Source of the DNA: Vaginella massiliensis
Lineage (GTDB): Bacteria > Bacteroidota > Bacteroidia > Flavobacteriales > Weeksellaceae
Length of the DNA stretch: 64,000 nucleotides
NCBI RefSeq assembly: GCF_900089075.1
Contig: NZ_LT593746.1
Coordinates: forward strand, 680,920-744,919
Reading direction: 5' to 3'
Below are positions 27,689 to 36,803 of the stretch, piece after piece (position 1 is the first letter of the stretch; each line of letters starts with the position of its first letter). Under the pieces are notes generated by a model. It searched no databases. It saw only the letters and a list, made by a program, of their open reading frames with translations, and had not been told where the DNA came from. The position numbers and the translations under genes were made by a program.

Positions 27689-29059
27689 ATGGCAATTCAA
27701 AAACCATCGATCCCAAAAGGAACGCGCGATTTCTCTCCTGTAGAAGTAGACCGAAGACAATACCTCATCGAAACCATCAAACAGCAGTTTCGCTTGTTTG
27801 GTTTTTCACCTATCGAGACTCCATCTTTCGAAAATCTTTCGACGCTCACGGGAAAATATGGGGAAGAAGGTGACCGGTTGATTTTCAAAATATTAAACTC
27901 TGGAGACTATCTTGCAAAAGTTGATGCGGATTTGTTGGAACAAAAGAATAGCCAAAAAGTAATCTCGCAAATCTCCGAAAAAGCTTTGCGTTACGATCTC
28001 ACGGTGCCTTTTGCCCGCTATGTGGTGCAACATCAAAACGATATTACCTTTCCATTCAAACGCTATCAGATTCAGCCTGTTTGGCGTGCCGATCGTCCTC
28101 AAAAAGGAAGATTTAGAGAATTTTACCAATGCGATGCCGATGTGGTTGGGTCCGATTCGCTTTGGCAAGAAGTTGATTTTGTTTGTTTGTACGATGCCGT
28201 TTTCAATCAACTGGGTTTAGCCGTTGAGATTCACATCAACAACCGAAAAATTTTATCTGGTCTTGCCGAAGTGGCGAATATTTCGGATCAATTGATCGAT
28301 TTTACCGTGGCATTAGACAAGTTAGATAAAATAGGTGAGGAGGCTGTAAAAGAAGAAATGCGCAACAAAGGAATAGCAGAAGAGGCAATCGAGAAACTCT
28401 CACCTTTGTTTGGCATGAGCGGAAATTTCCGTTCGCAATTAGACCAACTCAGCGGTATTTTGCAGACCTCAAGCATAGGGTTGAAAGGGATAGAAGAATT
28501 AGAATTTGTCTTCGAGCAGGTAGAAAAACTCGGTTTACAAAAGTCAGAATTGGTGCTCAATCTGACCTTGGCGAGAGGTTTGGATTATTATACTGGCGCA
28601 ATTTTCGAGGTGAAATCGGTCGCTGGCGAATTCAAATCTTCGATTGGTGGAGGAGGCCGATACGACGATCTTACGGGAATTTTCGGGTTGAAAAATATTT
28701 CGGGAGTGGGTATTTCGTTTGGGTTGGATCGCATCTATTTGGTGATGGAAGAGCAGAATCTTTTTCCGTCGATTGCACAAAACAACGTGAAGGTCTTGTT
28801 TGTGAATTTTGGAGACGCAGAGGCGCCCACAGTTTCGCAATTGGTAAGAGATTTACGACGTTGCGGTGTGAATAGCGAACTTTACCCAGAGGCGGCTAAA
28901 ATGAAAAAACAAATGCAATATGCCGATAAAAAAGCGGTTGAATTTGTTGTAATGGTAGGAGAGGAAGAGCTAAAAAACAAAAAAGCGACCATAAAGAACA
29001 TGAAATCGGGACAACAAAACGAAGTCTCGTTTCAGGATTTGATCTCATTTTTCAGTTGA
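27689..29059 (+). CDS. hisS: Histidyl-tRNA synthetase
   Basis: A class II synthetase of 456 residues charging tRNA-His. N-terminal PKGTRDFSP, motif 2 [25 protein letters not shown] (here RADRPQKGR), the His-binding [14 protein letters not shown] and motif 3 [15 protein letters not shown] are present. A C-terminal anticodon-binding domain follows. It is monocistronic or read through to the sugar kinase 76 bases downstream. Confidence 0.96.
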   Translation: MAIQKPSIPKGTRDFSPVEVDRRQYLIETIKQQFRLFGFSPIETPSFENLSTLTGKYGEEGDRLIFKILNSGDYLAKVDADLLEQKNSQKVISQISEKALRYDLTVPFARYVVQHQNDITFPFKRYQIQPVWRADRPQKGRFREFYQCDADVVGSDSLWQEVDFVCLYDAVFNQLGLAVEIHINNRKILSGLAEVANISDQLIDFTVALDKLDKIGEEAVKEEMRNKGIAEEAIEKLSPLFGMSGNFRSQLDQLSGILQTSSIGLKGIEELEFVFEQVEKLGLQKSELVLNLTLARGLDYYTGAIFEVKSVAGEFKSSIGGGGRYDDLTGIFGLKNISGVGISFGLDRIYLVMEEQNLFPSIAQNNVKVLFVNFGDAEAPTVSQLVRDLRRCGVNSELYPEAAKMKKQMQYADKKAVEFVVMVGEEELKNKKATIKNMKSGQQNEVSFQDLISFFS

Positions 29060-29109
29060 TTTATCTTATAAAACGGTAAGCATCATACCACAAACATCGA
29101 TTACAAAAG

Positions 29110-29117
29110 TATATTTG
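29110..29117 (+). promoter_or_regulatory. Candidate -7 element of the sugar kinase gene
   Basis: TATATTTG is an exact TAnnTTTG match, 18 bases before the ATG at 29136, implying a very short leader. Confidence 0.45.
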
Positions 29118-29135
29118 CAAAAAAAATAATCATCA

Positions 29136-30056
29136 ATGAGTTTATTAACAGTGGGCACAGTAGCCTTCGATAAATTGGAATCACCATTTGGTAAAACAGA
29201 TAGAATTTTGGGCGGAGCAGCAACCTTTATTGGGATGGCTTCTTCTTTGTTGGGTGTAAAAACAGGAATCGTTTCGGTTGTAGGAGACGACTTTCCGCAG
29301 GAATACATCGATCTTTTGAAGTCAAAAAATATAGACCTCAGCGGATTGGAGATCGTAAAAGGCGGAAAAACCTTTTTTTGGGAAGGAAAATACCACAACG
29401 ATTTGAATTCGCGAGATACTTTGACAACCGAGCTCAATGTACTGGAAACCTTCGAACCGAAAGTGCCCGAAGCGTGGAAAACGGTAGATGTGCTGATGTT
29501 GGGAAATCTTCATCCATTGGTACAACAATCTGTTTTGGATCAAATGCAAAAGCGTCCGGGATTAGTGGTATTAGACACCATGAATTTTTGGATGGATTGT
29601 GCTTGGGACGATTTGATGAGCGTTATGAAAAACATTGATGTTATTTCGATCAACGATGAAGAAGCTCGTCAAATGTCTGGTGAATACAGTTTGGTGAAAG
29701 CAGCCCATAAAATTTCTGAGATGGGACCTAGCACGGTGATCATCAAAAAAGGAGAACATGGCGCATTATTATTCCAAGGAGAGCGTAGATTTTTTGCTCC
29801 GGCATTGCCATTAGAAGACGTTTTCGATCCTACGGGCGCAGGCGATACATTTGCGGGTGGTTTTTCTGGATATTTAGCCAAAACCAAGGATTTCTCTTTC
29901 GAGAATATGAAACGGGCCATCATTTATGGATCGGCTTTAGCTTCGGTAACGGTCGAAAAATTTGGTACAGAATCTTTGGCAGAGCTCAGCCGCGAGCGTT
30001 TATCAGAACGTCTGAAACAGTTCAAAGAACTCACCGATTTCAAAATCGAATTATAA
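29136..30056 (+). CDS. PfkB-family carbohydrate kinase
   Basis: A 306-residue ribokinase-fold kinase. The N-terminal glycine motif ILGGAATFIGMASSLLG binds substrate, and the signature DPTGAGDTFAGGFSGYL holds the catalytic Asp and anion hole. VIIKKGEHGALLF precedes the ATP site. The sugar or nucleoside substrate cannot be read from sequence. Flavobacterial relatives are simply called sugar kinases. It is followed by a hairpin and convergent with the azurin-like gene. Confidence 0.88.
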   Translation: MSLLTVGTVAFDKLESPFGKTDRILGGAATFIGMASSLLGVKTGIVSVVGDDFPQEYIDLLKSKNIDLSGLEIVKGGKTFFWEGKYHNDLNSRDTLTTELNVLETFEPKVPEAWKTVDVLMLGNLHPLVQQSVLDQMQKRPGLVVLDTMNFWMDCAWDDLMSVMKNIDVISINDEEARQMSGEYSLVKAAHKISEMGPSTVIIKKGEHGALLFQGERRFFAPALPLEDVFDPTGAGDTFAGGFSGYLAKTKDFSFENMKRAIIYGSALASVTVEKFGTESLAELSRERLSERLKQFKELTDFKIEL

Positions 30057-30059
30057 TAC

Positions 30060-30088
30060 AAAACCCTCGACAATGTTGAGGGTTTTTT
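30060..30088 (+). terminator. Terminator after the sugar kinase
   Basis: AAAACCCTC / GAGGGTTTT with a nine-base loop and T run lies four bases past the kinase stop. Confidence 0.82.
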
Positions 30089-30110
30089 GTTGCCGTATTG
30101 TTTCGATAAT

Positions 30111-30137
30111 AAAAAAAGCCTCGAGGAATCGAGGCTT
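30111..30137 (-). terminator. Terminator of the azurin-like gene
   Basis: AAGCCTCGA-GGAA-TCGAGGCTT is preceded by seven A on the plus strand, giving a T tract for reverse transcription. It lies 92 bases past the cupredoxin stop. Confidence 0.8.
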
Positions 30138-30228
30138 CAAAATTAACACATGAGGACAAAATTTACTCTACTAAATCTTATTCGACTTACTAAGGGCAAA
30201 TCTTGTGCCAAAGTTAATTTCATTAAGT

Positions 30229-30732
30229 TTATTCTACAACATGTATGATTCCTTTCATGTATAAATGGTGATTTGGGAAAGTACACAGATACGTATAATC
30301 TCCACTTTCGGTAAATGTTACCTTGATAGTTTCGCTTTCACCTGGTCCCAAAAGTTTGGTGTGTGCAAAAATGTTGTCTGCCAAAGATGCCGGGATGTAT
30401 TCTGTTGCCACTTCTGCTTCTGCAGCTTTGGCAAAGGCTTCTACATCTACTCCTTGGTTAAGGATTACCAAATTATGCCCCATTACTTCTTTTTCCATCA
30501 CACCAACATTTTTCAGTTCGATCGACACTTCTTGGTTTACTTTCACCGTAAACTCGGTTTTGTCGAATTTCATGTTATCGTTACCTGTGATTACCACAGC
30601 TGTCACTGGGATGCTTGTGTCGGCTTCACGAGTAGCACTCGTTTCTTGTGACGATAAGGTGGTCGTTTCTTTTTTTTCTGAGCAGGCACCTACCATAAAT
30701 GCCAAGGCTAGAATTGCAGCAAATTTTTTCAT
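30229..30732 (-). CDS. Azurin-like cupredoxin lipoprotein
   Basis: A 167-residue blue-copper protein. The lipobox ends at Cys17 (MVGAC), so it is membrane-anchored in the periplasm or outer membrane. Type 1 copper ligands are all present: His86 in VMGHNLVIL, Cys150, His155 and axial Met159 in CTFPNHHLYMKG, matching azurin spacing. Likely role is electron transfer to a terminal or nitrite/peroxide reductase (family knowledge); no partner is encoded nearby. A TAACTTTA-like -7 may lie on the reverse strand just upstream. Confidence 0.92.
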   Translation of the reverse strand: MKKFAAILALAFMVGACSEKKETTTLSSQETSATREADTSIPVTAVVITGNDNMKFDKTEFTVKVNQEVSIELKNVGVMEKEVMGHNLVILNQGVDVEAFAKAAEAEVATEYIPASLADNIFAHTKLLGPGESETIKVTFTESGDYTYLCTFPNHHLYMKGIIHVVE

Positions 30733-30770
30733 AATTGTTATTTTTTCTTTAAAGTTACAGAATTATTACG

Positions 30771-31418
30771 TTATGGGATGTCTAAATATTTATGAGTTTG
30801 GACAGATATTCGCCATTTCGGATTTTGCTTTACAAAGGCTACAATCTGTTCAGAAAGTTGGTCTCGTTTACTCCATTCTACTTGTAAATACAATAAACAT
30901 TCATCCGAAACTTTTTCGGCTTGTTCTTGAGCAAATCTGAAATCATGCTGATTGTAGATGATCATTTTCAATTCAGAAGCCTTTGCGTAGATTTCGTCTA
31001 CAGGCAGTTTGGTTTTCTTTGGCGAAAGTGTAATCCAATCCAAATCTCCGCTCAATGGATACGCACCCGAAGTTTCGATATGCACTCTTGCACCGTGGCG
31101 ATGCAATTCTGCTGTGAGAAAATCTAAATTCCACATCAGAGGTTCACCACCCGTAATGATAATGGTTTTACAGGTCTCGGCAGCTTCTTTGGCAAGTGAT
31201 GCTATATCGGTGAGCGGATGCGTTTCGGCATCCCAACTATCTTTTACATCGCACCAGTGACATCCAACATCGCAACCTCCCAATCGAATGAAATAAGAAG
31301 CGACTCCGGCATATGCTCCTTCACCTTGCAATGTATAGAAATGTTCCATCACAGGGAGTAGTTTTCCTGCTTCGATCAGTGCTTTTTGTTGGGTTGTAAC
31401 AGATGCAATCGGTATCAT
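30771..31418 (-). CDS. queE: 7-carboxy-7-deazaguanine synthase
   Basis: A 215-residue radical SAM enzyme in queuosine/7-deazapurine synthesis that contracts the ring of carboxytetrahydropterin. The cluster cysteines are C49, C53 and C56 in GGCDVGCHWCD (CxxxCxxC). LQGEGAYAGVASYFIRLGGC and ITGGEPLMW are conserved. It follows folD by three bases on the same strand, so they are co-transcribed. Neither queC nor queD is in the window. Confidence 0.93.
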   Translation of the reverse strand: MIPIASVTTQQKALIEAGKLLPVMEHFYTLQGEGAYAGVASYFIRLGGCDVGCHWCDVKDSWDAETHPLTDIASLAKEAAETCKTIIITGGEPLMWNLDFLTAELHRHGARVHIETSGAYPLSGDLDWITLSPKKTKLPVDEIYAKASELKMIIYNQHDFRFAQEQAEKVSDECLLYLQVEWSKRDQLSEQIVAFVKQNPKWRISVQTHKYLDIP

Positions 31419-31421
31419 AGA

Positions 31422-32297
31422 TTAAGAATTTCTTTTGTATGCTAAAAGGGTGTTTTGCAACAACATTGCTCTTGTCATAGGGCCAACACCGCCAGGCACA
31501 GGTGTGATCCAAGAAGCCTTGTCTCGAACCGAATCAAAATCAACATCACCTGCGATACGATAGCCTTTTGTTGCGGTTGCATCTTCTACTCGAGTAATAC
31601 CCACATCAACAATGACTACGTCATCTTTAATCATTTCGCCTTTCAAAAAGTTAGGAACCCCCAAAGCTGTAATGACAATGTCGGCTTGTTTGGTGAAATT
31701 CTCTATGTTTTCTGAACTCGAATGTACCAAGGTTACCGTACAGTCGCCCGGATAGTCTTTTCTCCCCATCAAAATGCTCATCGGTTTGCCTACGATGCGA
31801 GATCGACCGATAACGACTACGTGTTTTCCTTTGGTCGGAATTTGATAACGCGACAACAATTGTAAGATACCAAATGGCGTAGCTGGTATGAAAGCTTCCA
31901 TATCCAATGCCATTTTACCGAAGTTTGCAGGATGAAATCCGTCTACATCTTTTTTTGGGTCGATGGCATTGATTACCTCTTCTTGGTCGATATGCTTTGG
32001 CAGTGGCAATTGCACAATGAAGCCGTCGATCTCATCATTCTCATTTAACTTCTGAATTTCGGCGATGAGTTCTTTTTGCGAAATAGTCTCGTCTAGTTCT
32101 ACCAAAGTAGATTGAAAACCAACTTGCTCACAATCTTTTATTTTACTGCTTACATAGGTCTGCGAAGCGCCGTTTTGTCCTACTAAAATAGCTGCCAAAT
32201 GGGGCGTTTTTTTTCCTTGCTCGATGAGCAAATCAACCTCTTGTTTGATTTCCTCTTTGATTTCTTTTGATAATTTTAATCCGTCTAAAAATTGCAT
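31422..32297 (-). CDS. folD: Bifunctional methylenetetrahydrofolate dehydrogenase/cyclohydrolase
   Basis: A 291-residue folate enzyme making 10-formyl-THF. The catalytic Lys/Tyr motif is ASQTYVSSKIKDCEQVG, the folate-binding QLPLPKHID and KDVDGFHP are present, and the NADP site is VVIGRSRIVGKPM. The C-terminal TPVPGGVGPMTRAML is diagnostic. It is first in an operon with queE. Confidence 0.96.
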   Translation of the reverse strand: MQFLDGLKLSKEIKEEIKQEVDLLIEQGKKTPHLAAILVGQNGASQTYVSSKIKDCEQVGFQSTLVELDETISQKELIAEIQKLNENDEIDGFIVQLPLPKHIDQEEVINAIDPKKDVDGFHPANFGKMALDMEAFIPATPFGILQLLSRYQIPTKGKHVVVIGRSRIVGKPMSILMGRKDYPGDCTVTLVHSSSENIENFTKQADIVITALGVPNFLKGEMIKDDVVIVDVGITRVEDATATKGYRIAGDVDFDSVRDKASWITPVPGGVGPMTRAMLLQNTLLAYKRNS

Positions 32298-32440
32298 TGC
32301 TGTGTTTGTTTGCGCAAAGGTACTATTTTAACTCCTAGAAATAAATAATCTAAAATGGAAAGTTGAACTTCTTGCAAAAACTTTTTTAGAAGAATTCTTC
32401 TTTTTTTTGTACCTCAGAAATTGCATTGTACTTTTACCAC

Positions 32441-33646
32441 ATGGAAAAAATTGCGATCGTTGGCGGAGGCGCGGCTGGATATTTTTTGGCGTCTAATCTG
32501 CATCCCAAAATTGGCGAGCTTACAACCCTATTCGAACAATCGAGTACGCCTTTGAGCAAGGTGAGAATTTCGGGTGGTGGGCGATGCAATGTAACACATG
32601 CTTGTTTCGATCCTCGTGAGTTGGTTGAGTATTATCCGCGTGGAAAAAAGGAGTTACTGAGTGTGTTTCATCAATTTCAGCCCGGCGATACGATGGAATG
32701 GTTCGAGTCGCGGAATGTTCCTTTGAAAATAGAAGAGGATAATCGAATTTTTCCGCAGTCGAATTCTTCGCTTTCGATCATCGATTGTTTGCTCAAAGAA
32801 ACCGAGAAATCGAAAGTTGAGGTAAAGTTGAACGAAGGCGTTTTGAATATTGAAAAAAATGAGGATGTTTTCAAAATCAGCACATCCAAAGGGGAATACG
32901 AATTTCATAAATTGGTGGTCACTTCTGGTTCGTCGCCGAAGTTCTGGAAAATAATGAAGCGTTTAGACCTGCAAATAATCGAGCCAGTACCGTCACTTTT
33001 TACCTTCAATTGCAAGGATCTTAGAATCCAAAACCTGATGGGAGTTGCCTTCGATTTGGTGTCGATAGAAATTCAGGATAGCAACTTACAATCAGAAGGA
33101 CCCTTGCTCATCACGCATTGGGGTTTCAGTGGACCAGCTGTGCTGAAACTTTCGGCTTGGGGTGCCATCGATTTGCATCACTTAGGATATCAATTTGTAA
33201 TGAAGGTCAATTTTGTACAACAAGATTTCGAAGAGGTTTTGGATTTTCTAAATCAATTGAAACAAAATCAGCCGAAAAAAAATTGCTATGCCAACAATCC
33301 GTTTTCGTTTCCAAAGCGTTTTTGGCAGTCGATTTTACACTATATTGGCGTCAACGAACAGAAAAATTTTGCAGATTTGAACAAAGGAGACTTAGCGCAG
33401 ATAGCCAAAGAACTCACGGCGGCCGAATACGAAATAAAAGGTAAAAGCCCCTTCAAAGACGAATTTGTTACCGCTGGTGGAGTAGATTTGAAGGAAATCA
33501 ATTTCAAAACAATGGAGAGCAAGAAAATTCCCAATCTTTATTTTGCTGGCGAAGTGTTGAATATCGATGCCATTACGGGTGGCTTCAACTTTCAGGCGTG
33601 TTGGTCCGAGGCTTATATCATCGCTCAACAACTGCATCAAGTGTAA
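32441..33646 (+). CDS. YhiN/HI0933-family FAD-dependent oxidoreductase
   Basis: A 401-residue flavoprotein. FAD-binding motif VGGGAAGYF is at the N-terminus, RISGGGRCNVTH follows, and the C-terminal motif DAITGGFNFQACWSEAYI closes the site. The natural substrate of the family is not established. ATG at 32441 (MEKIAIV) is chosen because it places the dinucleotide motif at the standard position. It is transcribed alone. Confidence 0.9.
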   Translation: MEKIAIVGGGAAGYFLASNLHPKIGELTTLFEQSSTPLSKVRISGGGRCNVTHACFDPRELVEYYPRGKKELLSVFHQFQPGDTMEWFESRNVPLKIEEDNRIFPQSNSSLSIIDCLLKETEKSKVEVKLNEGVLNIEKNEDVFKISTSKGEYEFHKLVVTSGSSPKFWKIMKRLDLQIIEPVPSLFTFNCKDLRIQNLMGVAFDLVSIEIQDSNLQSEGPLLITHWGFSGPAVLKLSAWGAIDLHHLGYQFVMKVNFVQQDFEEVLDFLNQLKQNQPKKNCYANNPFSFPKRFWQSILHYIGVNEQKNFADLNKGDLAQIAKELTAAEYEIKGKSPFKDEFVTAGGVDLKEINFKTMESKKIPNLYFAGEVLNIDAITGGFNFQACWSEAYIIAQQLHQV

Positions 33647-33738
33647 TTTTACACCGAAAATTTGATTTTTAATGGAATTGAAAATCAATTAGTTGTAAAA
33701 AAATCTTTTGTAAATAAAACATTATTCATAAAAAAAAT

Positions 33739-33746
33739 TATATTTG
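33739..33746 (+). promoter_or_regulatory. Candidate -7 element of the FadL/GDSL operon
   Basis: TATATTTG is an exact TAnnTTTG match 31 bases before the porin ATG. A TTTG upstream (33707) is too distant to be a confident -33 element. Confidence 0.5.
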
Positions 33747-33776
33747 TGTTAAGATAATTTTAAAATTAACAAAAAA

Positions 33777-35006
33777 ATGAGGAAACTATTCATATCATTA
33801 GCCCTTCTAGGTTTGTCTTCTTCGGCGTTTGCTGGAGGCTACCGTGTAGCTTTGCAAGGTGTAAGACAAGCGGCTATGGGAGGTGTAAGTGCAGACGTGC
33901 GCGATGCAAGTGTAGCATTCTATAATCCAGCTGGATTGGCATTTGTAGACAGTAAATTGAGTATAGCGATTGGAGGGTTTGGAGTGAACTCTGAAGCAAA
34001 ATGGCAAGACCCAGTAACCTTGCACAGTTCGGTTACCGACAACAAAATGTCGACTCCAGTTTATGCGGCAGTAAGTTATAAGCCAATCGACGATTTGGCG
34101 GTTGGAGTAAGTATTACCACACCATATGGTAGCTCGTTGACCTGGCCAAAAGACTGGGAAAATCGTGCAAACGTTACTGAAATCGAATTGAAGTCTTTTT
34201 ATTTCCAGCCGACCGTAGCCTATAGATTCAACGAATGGTTCAGCGTTGGTTTCGGATTCATTTACTCTAGAGGTTCTGTAAATTTACAACGCGCAATGAA
34301 CCTTGCGGGAAATGAAATTGGATTGGAAATCGACTCTAAAGAGGCTTCGGGTACAGGTTTTAACCTTGGTGCATATTTCAAGCCATCTGACAAAGTTTCT
34401 GTAAGCATAGCTTATAAATCAAAAGTAGATATTGAGGTAGATGGAGGAGATGTAACCTGGTCTAATGTTCCTTCTGCGTTAGCGACCAATCCAAACTTCA
34501 ACACAAACCATTTCAACGCTTCGTTGCCAGGAGTGTCTGAGTTTACGTTTGGTTTAGCATATCGTCCGATCGAGAAATTATTGTTAGGCGCAGATGTGGT
34601 GGTAAATGGTTGGAGTCGATACAAAGAGTTGGACATTGAGTTGTACAACGACCAAACGGGTTATTCTACCAATAGCGTTGCCCAAAAACGCTTCAAGGAT
34701 ACTGTGATTTACCGCGTAGGAGCTGAGTACGCTTTCACCGATATGATTTTTGGACGTCTAGGATATTCTTACGATCCTTCGCCTGTGACAAGTGAATATT
34801 GGTCATCCGAAACTCCAAGTGCAAATCAACATGCATTCTCTGCCGGGGTAGGATTTAAATTCGGTAGCGGATTCTACTTAGATTTATTAGGGCAATATGT
34901 CAGAAGTGAAGAACGATATGTTCATAATATCGAATCCAATTTCCAAGGAGATTTCAAATTCAAAGCCATCAACTTTGGTGTTGGATTAACGTATAACCTT
35001 AAATAA
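33777..35006 (+). CDS. FadL/OmpP1-type outer-membrane porin
   Basis: A 409-residue barrel protein with a signal peptide (MRKLFISLALLGLSSSAFAG). The FadL hatch region is recognisable in RQAAMGGVSADVRDASVAFY and NPAGLAFVD. The C-terminus INFGVGLTYNLK ends in beta-strand residues. The family imports long-chain fatty acids or other hydrophobic molecules. It is followed after eight bases by a GDSL-hydrolase lipoprotein, so this may be an esterase-plus-importer pair (inference). Confidence 0.9.
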   Translation: MRKLFISLALLGLSSSAFAGGYRVALQGVRQAAMGGVSADVRDASVAFYNPAGLAFVDSKLSIAIGGFGVNSEAKWQDPVTLHSSVTDNKMSTPVYAAVSYKPIDDLAVGVSITTPYGSSLTWPKDWENRANVTEIELKSFYFQPTVAYRFNEWFSVGFGFIYSRGSVNLQRAMNLAGNEIGLEIDSKEASGTGFNLGAYFKPSDKVSVSIAYKSKVDIEVDGGDVTWSNVPSALATNPNFNTNHFNASLPGVSEFTFGLAYRPIEKLLLGADVVVNGWSRYKELDIELYNDQTGYSTNSVAQKRFKDTVIYRVGAEYAFTDMIFGRLGYSYDPSPVTSEYWSSETPSANQHAFSAGVGFKFGSGFYLDLLGQYVRSEERYVHNIESNFQGDFKFKAINFGVGLTYNLK

Positions 35007-35014
35007 TTTTTGAA

Positions 35015-36451
35015 ATGAAAAATATCAATAAAATATTAATCGCAGCTTTAGCACTCACTTTCTTCAGTTGTGATAATGAGTTCGAAAATCCAGTAGAAGA
35101 ATTTCAAGTAACTTCTGGAGAGGCGAATTTTACCAAATACGTTGCATTGGGTAACTCGTTGACTTCTGGTTATATGGACAATGCATTGTATGTTACGGGT
35201 CAAGAAAATTCGTATCCAAACATTTTAGCCCAATTGATGTCAGCCGCGGGTGGTGGTACATTTGCACAGCCATTGATGCCAGACGATATTGGAGGATTTT
35301 CTAATTTTGGAGTTGCAGGTAAACTACAGCTACAAGTAGTCAATGGTTCGTTGTCACCAGTCGAAACTCCAGCGCAATCACCGTTTACCCCTTATACAGG
35401 AGCAATAAACAACTTCGGAGTGCCTGGAGCAAAATCTTTCCATTTGGCAGCTGCAGGATACGGAAATCCAGCAGGTATTGCAACAGGAATGGCTAACCCG
35501 TATTATGCTCGTTTTGCTTCTTCGGCAACATCAACAGTAATTGGCGATGCAGTAGCACAACAACCAACGTTCTTCTCATTGTGGATAGGAAATAATGACG
35601 TACTCTCTTATGCAACCAGTGGTGGAACAGGAGTAAATCAAACAGGTAACGTTAACCCAACAACTTACGGTCCAAATGACATCACCGACCCAAATGTACT
35701 CGGAAGTGTAATTGATGGATACGTAAAAGCTTTGACCGCTAATGGCGCAAAAGGTGTAATTGCCAACATCCCAAGTGTGACATCGGTGCCGTTCTTCACG
35801 ACAGTACCATCGAAACCTTTGGCTAATTTGTCTGATGCTCAAATAACAGCATTGACTGCCGGATATGCAGCTTACAACGGTGGATTGGCGCAAGCAAAAG
35901 CTGCCGGACTTATCACCGATGCAGAATACCAAGCACGCCTAATAAAATTTACAGCCGGGGCAGCAAATGGTGTAGTCTTCGTAGATGATCATCTCACCGA
36001 TTTGGCTGCACTAGGATTACCAAGTTACAGACAAACCACATCTAAAGATTTAATCTTGCTCACCACCTTAGGTAAAATACAAACCGGTGGAGGTTCGCAA
36101 GTTCCGCTTGCAGATGGCGACGTTTTATCTGAAGCTGAATTGGCAGAGGTCGAAACGGCTACTGGAGCTTACAATGCCAAAATTTCTGCTATTGCAACCA
36201 AATACAATCTGGCTTTGGTAGATGCCAACACAGAAATGCGTAAAATATCAAATGTAGGACTCACCTTCTACGGCACGACTTTTACCACTTCTTTTATACA
36301 AGGTGGAGCGTTCTCATTAGACGGCGTACATCCTACCGGAATTGGCTACGCAATTGTTGCCAACATGTTTGTCGATGCGATCAACAAAAAATATCGTTCG
36401 ACCTTGCGTAAGGTAAATCCAAACGATTATCCTGGTGTAAAAATTCCTTAA
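35015..36451 (+). CDS. SGNH/GDSL hydrolase lipoprotein
   Basis: A 478-residue esterase/lipase-like lipoprotein. Lipobox Cys19 (FFSC) is followed by DNEFENP, an acidic stretch compatible with surface export. The catalytic Ser48 is in ALGNSLTSGY (block I), the oxyanion Asn in WIGNNDVLSY (block III), and Asp436/His439 in DGVHPTGIGY (block V). Low-complexity Gly/Ala-rich segments account for the extra length over simple GDSL enzymes. It is encoded directly after the FadL-type porin and ends at a strong hairpin. Confidence 0.9.
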   Translation: MKNINKILIAALALTFFSCDNEFENPVEEFQVTSGEANFTKYVALGNSLTSGYMDNALYVTGQENSYPNILAQLMSAAGGGTFAQPLMPDDIGGFSNFGVAGKLQLQVVNGSLSPVETPAQSPFTPYTGAINNFGVPGAKSFHLAAAGYGNPAGIATGMANPYYARFASSATSTVIGDAVAQQPTFFSLWIGNNDVLSYATSGGTGVNQTGNVNPTTYGPNDITDPNVLGSVIDGYVKALTANGAKGVIANIPSVTSVPFFTTVPSKPLANLSDAQITALTAGYAAYNGGLAQAKAAGLITDAEYQARLIKFTAGAANGVVFVDDHLTDLAALGLPSYRQTTSKDLILLTTLGKIQTGGGSQVPLADGDVLSEAELAEVETATGAYNAKISAIATKYNLALVDANTEMRKISNVGLTFYGTTFTTSFIQGGAFSLDGVHPTGIGYAIVANMFVDAINKKYRSTLRKVNPNDYPGVKIP

Positions 36452-36463
36452 TCGTCATACATC

Positions 36464-36495
36464 AAAAAAACCACTTCAGAAGAAGTGGTTTTTTT
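36464..36495. terminator. Terminator of the FadL/GDSL operon
   Basis: AAAAAAACCACTTC-AGAA-GAAGTGGTTTTTTT is a perfect 14-bp stem with a tetraloop, 12 bases past the GDSL stop. It is symmetrical and may work on both strands. Confidence 0.9.
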
Positions 36496-36577
36496 ATGTC
36501 ATTTAAAATTTTTTTGTACAAACGACATAGAAGTTAATAAAAAATATTTGCAAATAAGACGAAACTAGATTGCAAAA

Positions 36578-36603
36578 AAAAATCCTAATTAGATTAGGAT
36601 TTA
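36578..36603 (-). terminator. Terminator of tRNA-Arg
   Basis: AAATCCTAAT / ATTAGGATTT with a nine-A run on the plus strand gives a T-tailed hairpin immediately after the tRNA on the reverse strand. Confidence 0.82.
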
Positions 36604-36604
36604 G

Positions 36605-36678
36605 TGACCTCGGCAGGATTCAAACCTGCAACCTCTTGAGCCGTAATCAAGTGCACTATTCAGTTATGCTACGAGGCC
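36605..36678 (-). tRNA. tRNA-Arg (anticodon ACG)
   Basis: The 74-base reverse-strand sequence folds into a full cloverleaf: acceptor GGCCTCG/CGAGGTC (one G-U), D arm GCAT/GTGC, anticodon stem CTTGA/TCAAG with loop TTACGGC, and T arm GCAGG-TTTGAAT-CCTGC. The anticodon ACG, edited to ICG, reads CGU, CGC and CGA. The discriminator is A and the next genomic bases are CTA, so CCA must be added after transcription. Confidence 0.96.
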
Positions 36679-36803
36679 ATTTTGATTACTTTTTGGACTG
36701 CAAATATAGCGTGTTTTTTCATTAGAAAAAAAATTTTTTGACTAAAAAATTCAATTAAAATGTTTAACCTTTGTAAGCCAAAAAGTTAAATATTATTTTT
36801 TTC

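Larger units (their letters stand above)
36496..36803. other. Protein-gene-free stretch holding tRNA-Arg and an upstream leader
   Basis: Apart from the tRNA and its terminator, the stretch is A/T rich. Bases 36680-36803 form the leader of the binding-protein gene. I see no protein gene, riboswitch fold or repeat in it. Confidence 0.6.

Noticed and set aside
30323-30940. A 205-codon plus-strand frame across the azurin-like gene and queE end
   Set aside because: Both reverse-strand genes have complete catalytic or ligand motifs, while this frame is Ser/Thr-rich with none.
33662-33689. TTGATTTT / AAAATCAA inverted repeat after the YhiN-like gene as a terminator
   Set aside because: The stem is almost all A/T and no T run follows, so it would be weak. 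Not annotated.
36680-36803. Cobalamin riboswitch upstream of the binding-protein gene
   Set aside because: The leader is only about 120 bases, very A/T rich, and lacks a recognisable B12 box.
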